Source: Microbacterium sp. MYb45
GTDB lineage: Bacteria > Actinomycetota > Actinomycetes > Actinomycetales > Microbacteriaceae
Assembly (NCBI RefSeq): GCF_002979655.1
Contig: NZ_PCPG01000003.1
Span: 62,001-126,000 of the forward strand
Reading direction: 5' to 3'
Length of the DNA stretch: 64,000 bases
The position numbers and the translations under genes were made by a program. Shown one piece after another: positions 51,313 to 62,063 of this stretch (within the stretch, counting starts at the first letter, position 1; every line of letters begins with the position of its first letter). The notes under the pieces were generated by a model. That model was not told the DNA's origin. It saw only the letters and a list, made by a program, of their open reading frames with translations, and made no database searches.

Positions 51313-52341
51313 GTGCGCATCTCTCGAATCCTCGCCATCGGCGCGGCCGCTGCACTCGCCGTCGGCCTCTCCGCCTGCGCGTCCCCCGCGCCGGAATCGA
51401 CCGGAACAGCCGGCGGTAACCCCGCCTCCGCGGATGCCTTCCCCGTCACGGTGGAGCACGCCTACGGCGAGACCACCATCTCGGAGAAGCCCGAGCGCAT
51501 CGCGACGGTCGCCTGGGCGAATCACGAGGTGCCGCTGGCGCTCGGCATCGTCCCGGTCGGCATGAGCAAGGCCAGCTGGGGCGACGACGACGACAACGGC
51601 GTGCTGCCCTGGGTCGAGGAGAAGCTCGACGAGCTGGACGCCGAGACCCCGGTCCTGTTCGATGAGACCGACGGCATCGATTACGAGGCCGTGGCCGACA
51701 CCGAGCCCGACGTGATCCTCGCGGCATACTCCGGCCTCACGCAGGAGGAGTACGACACCCTCTCCAAGATCGCTCCGGTCATCGCGTTCCCCGAGGTCGC
51801 CTGGGGCACCTCGGTCGACGACATGATCGAGATGAACTCGAAGGCACTCGGCCTCCAGGATGAGGGCGAAGCACTGATCGACGAGCTGCACGCCGACGCC
51901 GAGACCGCTCTCGAGGCGAACAGCATCCTGAAGGACAAGAAGGTCCTGTTCGCGTACCTCGACCCGGCCGACCTGAGCCAGATCGGCTATTACACGGCGA
52001 TCGACACGCGTCCCGGATACCTCCACGACAACCTCGGCCTGCCGTTCCCGTCGATCGTGGAAGACACCGCAGACACCGAGAAGTTCGATCTGACGGTCAG
52101 CGCGGAAGAGGTCGCGAAGTTCGCCGACGTGGACTTGTTCGTCACCTACGGCGACGACGCGCTCATCGCTCAGCTCCAGGCCGACCCGCTGCTGTCGAAG
52201 ATCCCGGCCATCGCCGAGGGGCGTATCGCGATCCTCCCCAACGCGACGCCGGTCGCCGCATCCGCGAACCCGTCGCCGCTGTCCATCCCGTGGGGCCTCA
52301 GCGACTACCTCGCACTGCTGGCTGCACCGCTCGCGAAGTAG
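51313..52341 (+). CDS. Ferric-siderophore-binding lipoprotein (FecB/FhuD type)
   Basis: A 342-aa class III binding protein from the GTG at 51313 (ACCCGAAGGGAA upstream). The lipobox is VGLSAC. Landmarks are TVEHAYGETTISEKPERIAT (the start of the N-lobe), ANHEVPLALGIVPVGMSKAS, YEAVADTEPDVILAAYSGLT and a C-lobe ending SANPSPLSIPWGLSDYLALL. The sequence is typical of receptors for hydroxamate or mixed siderophores. It is the first gene after the DtxR-type box, followed by two permease genes. Confidence 0.94.
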   Translation: MRISRILAIGAAAALAVGLSACASPAPESTGTAGGNPASADAFPVTVEHAYGETTISEKPERIATVAWANHEVPLALGIVPVGMSKASWGDDDDNGVLPWVEEKLDELDAETPVLFDETDGIDYEAVADTEPDVILAAYSGLTQEEYDTLSKIAPVIAFPEVAWGTSVDDMIEMNSKALGLQDEGEALIDELHADAETALEANSILKDKKVLFAYLDPADLSQIGYYTAIDTRPGYLHDNLGLPFPSIVEDTADTEKFDLTVSAEEVAKFADVDLFVTYGDDALIAQLQADPLLSKIPAIAEGRIAILPNATPVAASANPSPLSIPWGLSDYLALLAAPLAK

Positions 52342-52374
52342 CCGTTCGATCCGCATCAGCGGAGTGAATCCTCA

Positions 52375-53424
52375 GTGACCTCAGCAACCGTCATCGCCCC
52401 CGCGCCGGGTGCCGCAGACCTGCGGCACCCGGCGCTGGTGCGCACCTTCTGGCTGCTCATCGGGGTCGTGGTGCTCGTCGTCCTCAGCATCCTGTCGATC
52501 TCGTTCGGCGTGCGCGCGGTCTCCTTCGACGACATCGTCGCGGCCCTCGGCGGCCACACCGACACGATCTCCCAGGCCGCGATCGTCAAGCGCATCCCGC
52601 GCACCGTGCTCGCCCTCCTCGTCGGTGCCGCGCTCGCCCTCTCCGGTGCGACCATGCAGGCTGTGACGCGCAACCCCATCGCCGACCCCGGCATCCTCGG
52701 CGTCTCGAACGGCGCCTCGCTCGCGGTCGTCTGCGGCATCGCCTTCTTCGGCCTCAGCAACCCCTACGGGCAGATGGGGTTCGCGATCGCCGGAGCCGGG
52801 ATCGCCGCCGTGTTCGTCTACACGGTCGGCTCCCTCGGGCGCGGGGGTGCGACGCCCCTCAAGCTCGCGCTCGCGGGTGCCGCCACCTCGGCGGCCTTCG
52901 CCTCGCTGATCAGTGCCGTCATGCTGCCCCGCGTCGACCTGCTGCAGACGTTCCAGTCCTGGCAGATCGGCGGTGTCGGCGGGGCGGAGTGGCCGCGCAT
53001 CGCGCTCACCGCGCCCGTCCTCGCGGTCGGCGCCCTCATCTGCTTCCTGTGCTCGCGCGGCATGAACTCGCTCGCGCTCGGCGACGACATGGCCAAGGGT
53101 CTCGGCGAGCACGTGTTCCGCACACGCCTGATATCGGCGCTCGGTGCGGTGATCCTCGCGGGAGCGGCGACGGCCATCGCCGGGCCCATCGGATTCGTAG
53201 GCCTCATCGTCCCGCACATGTGCCGGATGCTGGTGGGCACCGATCACCGCTGGCTGCTGCCGTTCTCGGCCATCGCCGGTGCCGCGCTGCTGACCGCGAG
53301 CGACATCATCGGCCGCGTGATCTCGCCCTCGGCGGAGGAGATCCAGGTCGGCATCATCACCGCCATCATCGGCGCCCCGTTCTTCATCTGGATCGTCCGT
53401 CGGCAGAAGGTGCGTGAGCTGTGA
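52375..53424 (+). CDS. FecCD-type siderophore ABC permease (first)
   Basis: A 349-aa permease starting at the GTG at 52375. About nine to ten helices include HPALVRTFWLLIGVVVLVVL. The FecCD signature reads MQAVTRNPIADPGILGVSNG, and the ATPase-contact part AGPIGFVGLIVPHMCRMLVG is intact. It pairs with the next permease to form a heterodimer, since two different FecCD genes sit in tandem. It overlaps the next start by four bases (GTGA). Confidence 0.94.
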   Translation: MTSATVIAPAPGAADLRHPALVRTFWLLIGVVVLVVLSILSISFGVRAVSFDDIVAALGGHTDTISQAAIVKRIPRTVLALLVGAALALSGATMQAVTRNPIADPGILGVSNGASLAVVCGIAFFGLSNPYGQMGFAIAGAGIAAVFVYTVGSLGRGGATPLKLALAGAATSAAFASLISAVMLPRVDLLQTFQSWQIGGVGGAEWPRIALTAPVLAVGALICFLCSRGMNSLALGDDMAKGLGEHVFRTRLISALGAVILAGAATAIAGPIGFVGLIVPHMCRMLVGTDHRWLLPFSAIAGAALLTASDIIGRVISPSAEEIQVGIITAIIGAPFFIWIVRRQKVREL

Positions 53425-54503
53425 GCACGACCGAGCACACCGAACACACCCTCGACCGCGTCGACGAGCCGGCATCCGCCCGGATCGCGCGCATCGTCGC
53501 GGGCCGTCGCGCGCGCCACCGCCGCCACGCGATCGCCACGATCGTGCTCGGCATCCTGCTGCTCGTGCTGTTCACGGTCGCCCTCATGGTCGGCAACACG
53601 TTCTACCCGCTCGACGAGGTCATCCGCGTGATCCTCGGCGAGACCGTCCCCGGGGCCTCATTCACCGTCGGCGACCTGCGGCTGCCGCGGGCGATCCTGG
53701 CCGTCCTCACCGGCATCGGCTTCGGCATGGCGGGAGTCTGCTTCCAGACGATGCTGCGCAATCCGCTCGCCTCGCCCGACATCATCGGCATCTCGAACGG
53801 CGCCGGGGCGGCCGCGGTCTTCGGCATCGTCGTGCTCTCGGTGAACGGGCCGGTCGTGTCGCTGCTCGCCCTCGGCGGCGCCGTCGTCACGGCCTTCGCG
53901 ATCTACCTGCTCTCGATCAAGGGCGGCTTCGCCGGCACCCGCCTGATCCTGATCGGCATCGGTGTCGCGGCGATGCTGCAGAGCGTCATCTCGTACATGC
54001 TGTCGCGCGCCGCGAACTGGGACATCCAGACCGCGATGCAGTGGTTGACCGGAAGCCTCAACAATGCGTCGTGGGAGCGGGTGCTGCCGATGGCCATCGC
54101 CGCGCTCATCATCGTGCCGCTGATGCTGTCGCAGGGGCGTGCGCTCGGCGCCCTCCAGCTCGGCGACGACTCCGCGGCCGGCCTCGGGATCCGGGTCGAC
54201 GCCACGCGCCTGCTGCTCATCCTCGGGGCGGTCGCGCTGCTCGCGTTCGCGACCGCGGCGACCGGTCCCATCGCGTTCGTCGCGTTCATGGCCGGACCCA
54301 TCGCCGCCCGCATCACCGGGCCGGGCGCCAACCTGCTCCTGCCGTCGGCGTTCGTCGGGGCCGTGCTCGTGCTCGGCGGCGATCTGATCGGCCAGTTCGC
54401 CTTCGGTACCCGCTATCCGGTCGGCGTCATCACCGGCGTGGTCGGTGCGCCGTACCTGATCTACCTGCTCATCCGCACCAACCGTTCCGGGGGTTCGCTT
54501 TGA
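53421..54503 (+). CDS. FecCD-type siderophore ABC permease (second)
   Basis: A 360-aa permease, start GTG overlapping the first permease stop. Landmarks are RHAIATIVLGILLLVLFTVA, LRLPRAILAVLTGIGFGMAG, MLRNPLASPDIIGISNGAGA and TGPIAFVAFMAGPIAARITG. The N-terminus before helix 1 is Glu/His-rich. It is coupled to the ATPase gene, whose TTG start overlaps its stop. Confidence 0.94.
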   Translation: MSTTEHTEHTLDRVDEPASARIARIVAGRRARHRRHAIATIVLGILLLVLFTVALMVGNTFYPLDEVIRVILGETVPGASFTVGDLRLPRAILAVLTGIGFGMAGVCFQTMLRNPLASPDIIGISNGAGAAAVFGIVVLSVNGPVVSLLALGGAVVTAFAIYLLSIKGGFAGTRLILIGIGVAAMLQSVISYMLSRAANWDIQTAMQWLTGSLNNASWERVLPMAIAALIIVPLMLSQGRALGALQLGDDSAAGLGIRVDATRLLLILGAVALLAFATAATGPIAFVAFMAGPIAARITGPGANLLLPSAFVGAVLVLGGDLIGQFAFGTRYPVGVITGVVGAPYLIYLLIRTNRSGGSL

Positions 54504-55300
54504 CCGTCTCGCACAGCCTGTCCGCCGAAGGCGTGAGTCTGGCCTACGGTGACCGCACCGTCGTCGACGGCCTCGACCTGCAGATCGCCCCCGGCCGCAT
54601 CACGACGATCGTCGGGGCCAACGGATGCGGCAAGTCGACGCTGCTGCGCTCGCTCGCCCGCCTGCTCTCGCCCACCGAGGGACAGGTCGTGCTCGACGGC
54701 AAGTCCGTGCACGCCCGGCCCACCAAAGAGGTCGCCCGCATCCTCGGCCTGCTGCCGCAGTCGCCGGTCGCGCCCGAGGGCATCGCGGTCGCGGATCTGG
54801 TCGGTCGGGGACGGCACCCGCACCAGAAGATGCTCGCGCGGTGGAGCACCCACGACTACGAGGTGGTGGCCGATGCCCTCGACGCGACCGGCATCACCGA
54901 CCTGGCCGACCGCAGCGTCGATGAGCTCTCCGGCGGACAGCGGCAGCGCGTCTGGATCGCGATGGCCCTCGCGCAGGAGACCGACATCCTGTTGCTCGAC
55001 GAGCCGACCACGTTCCTCGACGTCGCGCACCAGGTCGAGGTCCTCGACCTGCTCACCGACCTGAGCGTCTCGCGCGGCACCACCATCGTCATGGTGCTGC
55101 ACGACCTCAACCTCGCGGCACGCTACGCCGACGAGCTGGTCGCCATGAAAGACGGGCGGGTGCACGCGACGGGCGCCCCGCAGGACATCGTCACCGCACA
55201 GCTCGTCGAAGAGGTCTTCGGCCTCGCCAATCAGATCACCATCGACCCGGTCTCTGGCAAGCCGATGGTCACACCCATCGGGAGGCACCATGTCCGCTGA
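54500..55300 (+). CDS. FecE-type siderophore ABC ATPase
   Basis: A 266-aa ATPase starting at a rare TTG that overlaps the permease stop (TTGA). Walker A is GANGCGKSTLL, signature LSGGQRQRVWIAMAL, Walker B ILLLDEPTTFLD and H-loop VLHDLNLAARY. The extended loop at ARPTKEVARILGLLPQSPVA is typical of siderophore ATPases. It overlaps the reductase gene start by 11 bases, so all four genes are coupled. Confidence 0.94.
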   Translation: MTVSHSLSAEGVSLAYGDRTVVDGLDLQIAPGRITTIVGANGCGKSTLLRSLARLLSPTEGQVVLDGKSVHARPTKEVARILGLLPQSPVAPEGIAVADLVGRGRHPHQKMLARWSTHDYEVVADALDATGITDLADRSVDELSGGQRQRVWIAMALAQETDILLLDEPTTFLDVAHQVEVLDLLTDLSVSRGTTIVMVLHDLNLAARYADELVAMKDGRVHATGAPQDIVTAQLVEEVFGLANQITIDPVSGKPMVTPIGRHHVR

Positions 55301-56252
55301 GACGACCACCACCGAGCGTCCGACCTACATCCTCACCCGCGCCGAGGTGCGCGCCGTCGCCCGCGTCTCGCCCTCGTTCGTGCGCGTGACGTTCGGCGGC
55401 GACGACCTGAGTGAGTTCGGCACGCCCGGCGAGGTGTTCGACAGCCGCATCAAGCTGGTCTTCCCGCCGGCATCCGGCATCCTCCCCGAACTCGATCGGG
55501 CCTCGGACAACTGGTGGCAGTCTTTCCTTGCGGTGCCGGAGGAGGAGCGCGGCTCGATGCGCACCTACTCCGTGCGCGAGCTGCGGGTGGATCCCGCCGC
55601 GGGCACCGAGGTGGACGTCGACTTCGTGCTGCACCTCGAGCCGGGGCTCACCGGACCCGCATCGCTGTGGGCGAGCCAGGCGGCGGTCGGCCAGGAGCTC
55701 TACCTCGTCGGGCCCCGTCGCGGCGTCGACGTGGATGCGCACGGTGGGGCCGAGTTCGCGCCGGGCACCGCGGCGTCGGTCGTGCTCGCCGGCGACGAGA
55801 CGGCGGCTCCCGCCATCGCCCGCATCCTGGAGGACGCGCCCCGCGACCTGCGCGGAGTGGCCTTCATCGAGGTGCCCTCTCCCGCCGACATCCTGCGCAT
55901 CGACGTGCCGTCCGGCGTCGAGGTGCACTGGCTGCCGCGCGACGCCGGTGACCCGCACGGCCTGCGCCTGATCCCCGCCGTGCTCGGCTACCTCGGAGAC
56001 GCCGACGCCGCCGATGAGATCCGTGTGAAGGACATCGACGGCGAGGACCTGCTCTGGGAGACGCCGGACTACTCCGGCCTCGGGGAAGAGATCGACCGGG
56101 CGGATGCCCCGGCGGAGCGCTACTTCTGGATCGCGGGGGAGAGCGGCGTGGTCACCACCCTGCGCCGCCACCTCGTCAAGGACCTCGGCGTCGACCGCGG
56201 GCAGGTCGCGTTCATGGGCTACTGGCGCCGCGGCGTCGCGATGCGGGGCTGA
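55290..56252 (+). CDS. Siderophore-interacting ferric reductase (SIP family)
   Basis: A 320-aa flavin reductase that releases iron by reducing ferric siderophores in the cytoplasm. The FAD domain has SFVRVTFGGDDLSEF and RTYSVRELRVDPAAGTEVDV (Arg-x-Tyr-Thr/Ser FAD motif). SLWASQAAVGQELYLVGPRR is the flavin/NAD link, and the C-terminal domain has VVLAGDETAAPAIARILED and FWIAGESGVV. The length is typical for the SIP group. Start overlaps the ATPase gene, end is adjacent to a second ATPase gene. Confidence 0.95.
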   Translation: MSAETTTTERPTYILTRAEVRAVARVSPSFVRVTFGGDDLSEFGTPGEVFDSRIKLVFPPASGILPELDRASDNWWQSFLAVPEEERGSMRTYSVRELRVDPAAGTEVDVDFVLHLEPGLTGPASLWASQAAVGQELYLVGPRRGVDVDAHGGAEFAPGTAASVVLAGDETAAPAIARILEDAPRDLRGVAFIEVPSPADILRIDVPSGVEVHWLPRDAGDPHGLRLIPAVLGYLGDADAADEIRVKDIDGEDLLWETPDYSGLGEEIDRADAPAERYFWIAGESGVVTTLRRHLVKDLGVDRGQVAFMGYWRRGVAMRG

Positions 56253-56253
56253 G

Positions 56254-57087
<834 letters not shown>

Positions 57088-57118
57088 ACCCCCTCACCCC
57101 TCCCGGAGGAAGAACCGA

Positions 57119-58150
57119 ATGAAGAAGAAGCCCCTCGCCCTGATCGCCCTGGGTGGCGCGCTCGTGATGGCCCTCGCCGGCTGCGGCACCACCCAGGCCC
57201 CCGCTGCCTCCGACTCCGACGCCTCGGCCTCGACGAGCGCGGGCTGCGGCGACGACACCACCGCGACCTCGACGGGCGCCGTCTCCGTCACGGATGACCT
57301 CGGCCGCACGGTCGAACTCGACAAGCCCGCCGAGCGGATCGCGGTGCTGGAGTGGCAGCAGATCGAGGATGCGCTGTCGCTGTGCGTCACCCCGGTCGCG
57401 GTCGCCGACGCCGAGGGCTACAGCACGTGGGTCACCGCGGAGGAGCTCCCGGAGGGTGTGACCGACGTCGGCACCCGCCAGGAGCCGAACCTCGAGACGC
57501 TGTTCGGCACCGAGCCCGACCTCGTGATCGTCGAGGTCAGCGCCGCGGACGACCCCATCGTCGCCCAGCTCGAGGCCTACGACGTGCCGGTGCTGGCGAC
57601 CATCGGTGCGGATGCCGCCGACCCCATCGCGAAGATGCTCGGCACGCTCGACCTCATCGCCCAGGTGACCGGCCGCGAGGAGCGCGCCGAGGTCGTCGCC
57701 GACGAGTTCCAGGCCCACTTGGACTCGGCATCGGCCGAGCTCGCGGATCTCGACCTGCCCACGACGGAGTTCGTGTTCTTCGACGGCTGGGTCGACGGCG
57801 GCAACGTCGCGCTGCGTCCGTTCGGCCAGGGCTCGCTGGTCGGGGAGATCGGCGAGAAGCTCGGTCTGAAGAACGCCTGGACCGGCGAGGTCGACCCCAC
57901 GTACGGCCTCGGCCAGACCGATGTCGAGGGCATGACCACGGTCGGCGACGCCAGCCTGTTCTACACCGGCACCGAAGACCCCGAGTCGGAGAGCTTCATC
58001 GACGCCCTGCAGGACAACCCGGCCTGGACCTCGCTGCCCGCCGTGGCCGATGACCGCCTCACCGCGTTCCCCGCCGGGATCTGGACGTTCGGCGGACCGC
58101 GCTCGACCCAGCAGATCATCGACGGCTACGTCGAGGTGCTCTCGAGGTGA
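57119..58150 (+). CDS. Ferric-siderophore-binding lipoprotein (second system)
   Basis: A 343-aa binding protein starting MKKKPLALIALGG after a strong GGAGGAAG site. The lipobox is MALAGC, and the mature start is Ser/Ala/Asp-rich. Landmarks are VTDDLGRTVELDKPAERIAV, RQEPNLETLFGTEPDLVIVE and FFDGWVDGGNVALRPFG, with a C-lobe ending FPAGIWTFGGPRSTQQIIDG. The ligand pocket is richer in Trp/Phe than in the first binding protein, so it may recognise a different siderophore. It overlaps the fused permease by four bases. Confidence 0.93.
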   Translation: MKKKPLALIALGGALVMALAGCGTTQAPAASDSDASASTSAGCGDDTTATSTGAVSVTDDLGRTVELDKPAERIAVLEWQQIEDALSLCVTPVAVADAEGYSTWVTAEELPEGVTDVGTRQEPNLETLFGTEPDLVIVEVSAADDPIVAQLEAYDVPVLATIGADAADPIAKMLGTLDLIAQVTGREERAEVVADEFQAHLDSASAELADLDLPTTEFVFFDGWVDGGNVALRPFGQGSLVGEIGEKLGLKNAWTGEVDPTYGLGQTDVEGMTTVGDASLFYTGTEDPESESFIDALQDNPAWTSLPAVADDRLTAFPAGIWTFGGPRSTQQIIDGYVEVLSR

Positions 58151-60237
58151 CGGGTGCCCTTCGCCTCGACGACGCGGCGGCAACGACGGAGCCGGCGCGC
58201 CCGGCTCCCGCCGTCGCGCCCGACGAGGCGGAGGGACGCCGGCCGGGCGCCCTGCTGACGGGCATCGGCGTGCTCGTCGCCCTTGCGATCGTGCTCGTCG
58301 CCGTGGCCTGCTGGCATCTCACGCAGGGCACGAGCGGTGCCGTGTTCGCCGACACCGAGGTGCTGTGGGGGTCGCGGGTGCCACGCCTCGCCGCGGGCAT
58401 CGCCGTGGGGGTGGCGCTCGGCGTCGCCGGCATCCTCCTCCAGTCGCTCGCCCGCAATGCTCTGGCCTCGCCGGACACGCTGGGCGTGACCGCCGGTGCC
58501 TATCTCGCGGTGACGGCGCTCGCGGCGTTCGGCATCGCGGTGCCGGTGTGGGCGTCGGGCGCTGTCGCGTTCGCCGGGGGCCTCATCGCCGCGGGGATCG
58601 TGCTCGGCCTCGCCGGTGGTGCGGGGTCGTCGACCACGCGGCTGATCCTCGCGGGCACGGCCCTCGCGCTCGCATTCCAGGCCGGCACTTCGACCCTGCT
58701 CATCCTCTTCGACGAGGAGACCAAGGGGCTGCTGGCGTGGGGAAGCGGCAGCCTGTCGCAGCTCGGGCTGACCGCGTTCCTGCAGGCGGCACCCGTCGTG
58801 GTCGTGGTGACGGCGGCGGCCCTGCTGCTCGCGCGGCGGTTCGACATCCTGGCGCTCGGCGACGACACGGCATCCTCCCTGGGTGTGCCGATCCGCTCGA
58901 CCCGGGCCATCGGAATCCTGCTCGCCGTCACGCTCACCGCGGTGTCGGTGACGCTCGCGGGGCCGATGGGCTTCGTCGGGCTGTGTGCGCCCGTGCTCGC
59001 CCGTCTGCTGACGCGGGTGGTGCCGAGTCTGAACCGCCATCTGCTCCTGATCCCGGCGGCCGGCCTCCTCGGCGCGATCGTCGTGATCCTCTCGGATGCT
59101 CTGCTGCGGGCGATCATCGGGGCCGAGGCGGCGATCCTCATCCCGACCGGCGTCGCGACCACGCTCCTCGGAGCCATCGTGCTCGTGCTCATGGCGCGGC
59201 GCCTGCGCGATGCCGGTCCGACGCGAGAGCCTCCGCGGGTGCGGTTCGGCGTGCGCAGCCGACTCCGGTTCCGCATCACCATGGTGGTCGTCGTGCTGGG
59301 CGTGATCGGGGTGCTGTTGCTCGGCCTGCTCGCCGGGCACACCTGGCTGCTGACCGGCGACATCGTGCTGTGGCTTCAGGGTGAGGCTCCGCCCGCGATC
59401 GCCTTCGCGCTGGACGAGCGGGCGCCGCGCATCGCGGCCGCGGTCGTGGCGGGTGGGGCGCTCGCGCTGTCCGGCGCTATCATCCAGGGGGTCAGCCGGA
59501 ACCCGCTCGCCGACCCGAGCATCCTCGGCGTCACGGGCGGCGGCGGCCTCGGCGCGGTGCTGGTGATCACGAGTGCCGTTTCGTCCACCGCGGGCATGAT
59601 CGCGGGTGCCATCGCCGGGGCGCTGTTGGCCTTCGCCCTCGTGTACCTCCTGTCGTGGCGCGGCGGGTTGAACGCCGACAGGTTCCTGCTGATCGGCATC
59701 GGCGTCTCGTACTTCACGGTGTCGCTCACGACCTTCTTCCTGCTGAGGTCGAACCCCTGGGACACCCCGAAGATCTATACGTGGCTGTCCGGCACCACGT
59801 ACGGCCGCGTGTGGGAGCAGGTGCTGCCGCTGGCGATCGTCCTGGCCATCGCGCTGCCGTTCGTGGTGATGAGCCGACGCGAGCTCGACGTGCTGTCGCT
59901 CGACGAGGACACTCCGCGACTCGTCGGCATCCGCCTCGAGCCCGTGCGGCTGACGCTGCTGGTCGTGGCGGCGGTGCTCGCGGCGCTCAGCGTGACGGCG
60001 ATCGGTGTGATCGGCTTCGTCGGGCTCGTCGCTCCGCATGCGGCACGGGCTCTCGTCGGTGCCAGGCACGCCAGGGTGATCCCGGTCGCGGTGCTGCTGG
60101 GCGGTCTGCTCGTCGGTGTCGCCGACACCATCGGGCGTACGGTCATCGCCCCCGCCCAGCTGCCAGCCGGACTCGTGGTCGCGCTGATCGGAGCCCCGTA
60201 CTTCGTCTGGCTGCTCTGGCGCTCGCGCGACGCGTAG
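58147..60237 (+). CDS. Fused double FecCD permease (FhuB-like)
   Basis: A 696-aa chain carrying two complete FecCD domains (about 30-370 and 385-696) so that one gene forms the whole transmembrane pore. First half: VPRLAAGIAVGVALGVAGIL, ARNALASPDTLGVTAGAYLA and LAGPMGFVGLCAPVLARLLT. Second half: APRIAAAVVAGGALALSGAI, SRNPLADPSILGVTGGGGLG and IGVIGFVGLVAPHAARALVG. FhuB has the same layout. It starts at a GTG overlapping the binding-protein stop and ends the cluster. Confidence 0.93.
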   Translation: MTGALRLDDAAATTEPARPAPAVAPDEAEGRRPGALLTGIGVLVALAIVLVAVACWHLTQGTSGAVFADTEVLWGSRVPRLAAGIAVGVALGVAGILLQSLARNALASPDTLGVTAGAYLAVTALAAFGIAVPVWASGAVAFAGGLIAAGIVLGLAGGAGSSTTRLILAGTALALAFQAGTSTLLILFDEETKGLLAWGSGSLSQLGLTAFLQAAPVVVVVTAAALLLARRFDILALGDDTASSLGVPIRSTRAIGILLAVTLTAVSVTLAGPMGFVGLCAPVLARLLTRVVPSLNRHLLLIPAAGLLGAIVVILSDALLRAIIGAEAAILIPTGVATTLLGAIVLVLMARRLRDAGPTREPPRVRFGVRSRLRFRITMVVVVLGVIGVLLLGLLAGHTWLLTGDIVLWLQGEAPPAIAFALDERAPRIAAAVVAGGALALSGAIIQGVSRNPLADPSILGVTGGGGLGAVLVITSAVSSTAGMIAGAIAGALLAFALVYLLSWRGGLNADRFLLIGIGVSYFTVSLTTFFLLRSNPWDTPKIYTWLSGTTYGRVWEQVLPLAIVLAIALPFVVMSRRELDVLSLDEDTPRLVGIRLEPVRLTLLVVAAVLAALSVTAIGVIGFVGLVAPHAARALVGARHARVIPVAVLLGGLLVGVADTIGRTVIAPAQLPAGLVVALIGAPYFVWLLWRSRDA

Positions 60238-60256
60238 CCCCGCGTCGAGTCGCTCG

Positions 60257-60311
60257 CGAATCGCGCAAATGGTCCCATCTCCCGAAGAAATAGGACCATT
60301 CGCGCGATTCG
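60257..60311. repeat. Nested intergenic inverted repeat, CGAATCGC core, copy 2
   Basis: A 19-bp stem with one mismatch (60257-60275 with 60293-60311, arm CGAATCGCGCAAATGGTCC) surrounds a 17-base loop. It lies between convergent genes, 19 bases after the permease stop, and could act as a bidirectional terminator. The core relates to 11793-11872. Confidence 0.75.
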
Positions 60312-60318
60312 TACGGGG

Positions 60319-61236
<918 letters not shown>

Positions 61237-61257
61237 GTGTCAAGTAGACTTCTGGAC

Positions 61258-61824
61258 ATGACCGAAGACGAGGCCCGAGAGCGCATCCTGTCCGCCGCGG
61301 AGGAGCTCTACTACCGCAAGGGGTACGCGGCCGTCGGCATGGACGAGCTGCGCTCGGCCGCCGGCGTGTCGCTGCGTCGCCTCTACGCGCTGTTCCCCGC
61401 GAAGACCGACATCGTCACCGCTGTCCTCGCCCGCAAGCACGCCCAGTGGGAGTCCGGGCTCTCCGCGGCCGTGACGGATGCCGGTGATGATCCGCGCACC
61501 CGCCTGCTCGCGGTCTACGGATACCTCGAGAACTGGTTCTGCGCCGACGACTTCCGCGGCTGCGCCTTCATCAACGCGTTCGGCGAGCTCGGCGGGACGA
61601 ACCCCGAGGTCGCCGAGATCGTGCGCACGCACAAGGCGTCGTTCCAGGAGTACATGGCGGGCCTGGTCGCCGACACGGGTGCCCCCGCAGCGCTCGCCGC
61701 ACAGCTGTCGATCCTCGCCGAGGGGGCGCAGAGCACGGCCGCGATCTCGAAGGACCCCTCCGTGGCCGTGCAGGCGCGCGGCGCCGCGGAGGTCCTGATC
61801 GACGCGGCCTTCGCCCGGCCCTGA
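61258..61824 (+). CDS. TetR family transcriptional regulator
   Basis: A 188-aa repressor starting MTEDEARERILSAAEELYYR. Helix-turn-helix residues are GYAAVGMDELRSAAGVSLRR then LYALFPAKTDIVTAVL. The ligand domain includes a Cys in NWFCADDFRGCAFINAFGEL that may sense oxidation or bind ligand. An in-frame ATG 21 bases upstream is possible but falls inside the operator. It is divergent from the hydrolase gene, whose operator it is expected to bind, giving joint self-regulation. Confidence 0.93.
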   Translation: MTEDEARERILSAAEELYYRKGYAAVGMDELRSAAGVSLRRLYALFPAKTDIVTAVLARKHAQWESGLSAAVTDAGDDPRTRLLAVYGYLENWFCADDFRGCAFINAFGELGGTNPEVAEIVRTHKASFQEYMAGLVADTGAPAALAAQLSILAEGAQSTAAISKDPSVAVQARGAAEVLIDAAFARP

Positions 61825-61881
61825 GTCCCGGCACCGTCATCCGCCCACCCGTTCCGCGGCATCCATCCTGGCCTGCACGCA

Positions 61882-61951
61882 TGTCGGGAGGATTCGCGGG
61901 TGTCGGGGCATTCGACGGCGTGTCTCCCGACGGATGGACTTTCTCCCGACG
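61882..61951. repeat. Nested intergenic inverted repeat, TGTCGG core, copy 2
   Basis: TGTCGGGAG (61882-61890) and TGTCGGGG (61901-61908) are followed by CTCCCGAC (61924-61931) and CTCCCGAC (61943-61950). The arrangement of two direct then two inverted cores copies 24809-24878. It lies between two genes on the same strand. Confidence 0.7.
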
Positions 61952-61985
61952 GATGCGCAGAGGAGGCGGGCGGCCCGGCCGTTTG

Positions 61986-62000
61986 GCTAACCTGGTTAGC
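61986..62000. promoter_or_regulatory. Perfect 15-bp palindrome upstream of the TspO-like gene
   Basis: GCTAACCTGGTTAGC is a perfect palindrome about a central T, 63 bases before the ATG at 62064. It looks like an operator, possibly of a MarR- or DtxR-like protein. The regulator is not in the window as far as I can tell. Confidence 0.6.
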
Positions 62001-62063
62001 GAAACGGCGGCCGGGTGTCAACCCCGATGCGCACCGGGCGCTCCACGCCGTATGGTCACGACC

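Noticed and set aside
58126..60069. Minus-strand frame of 647 codons opposite the fused permease
   Set aside because: It is rich in Arg, Glu, His and Asp repeats with no domains, and lies across a well-supported FhuB-type permease.
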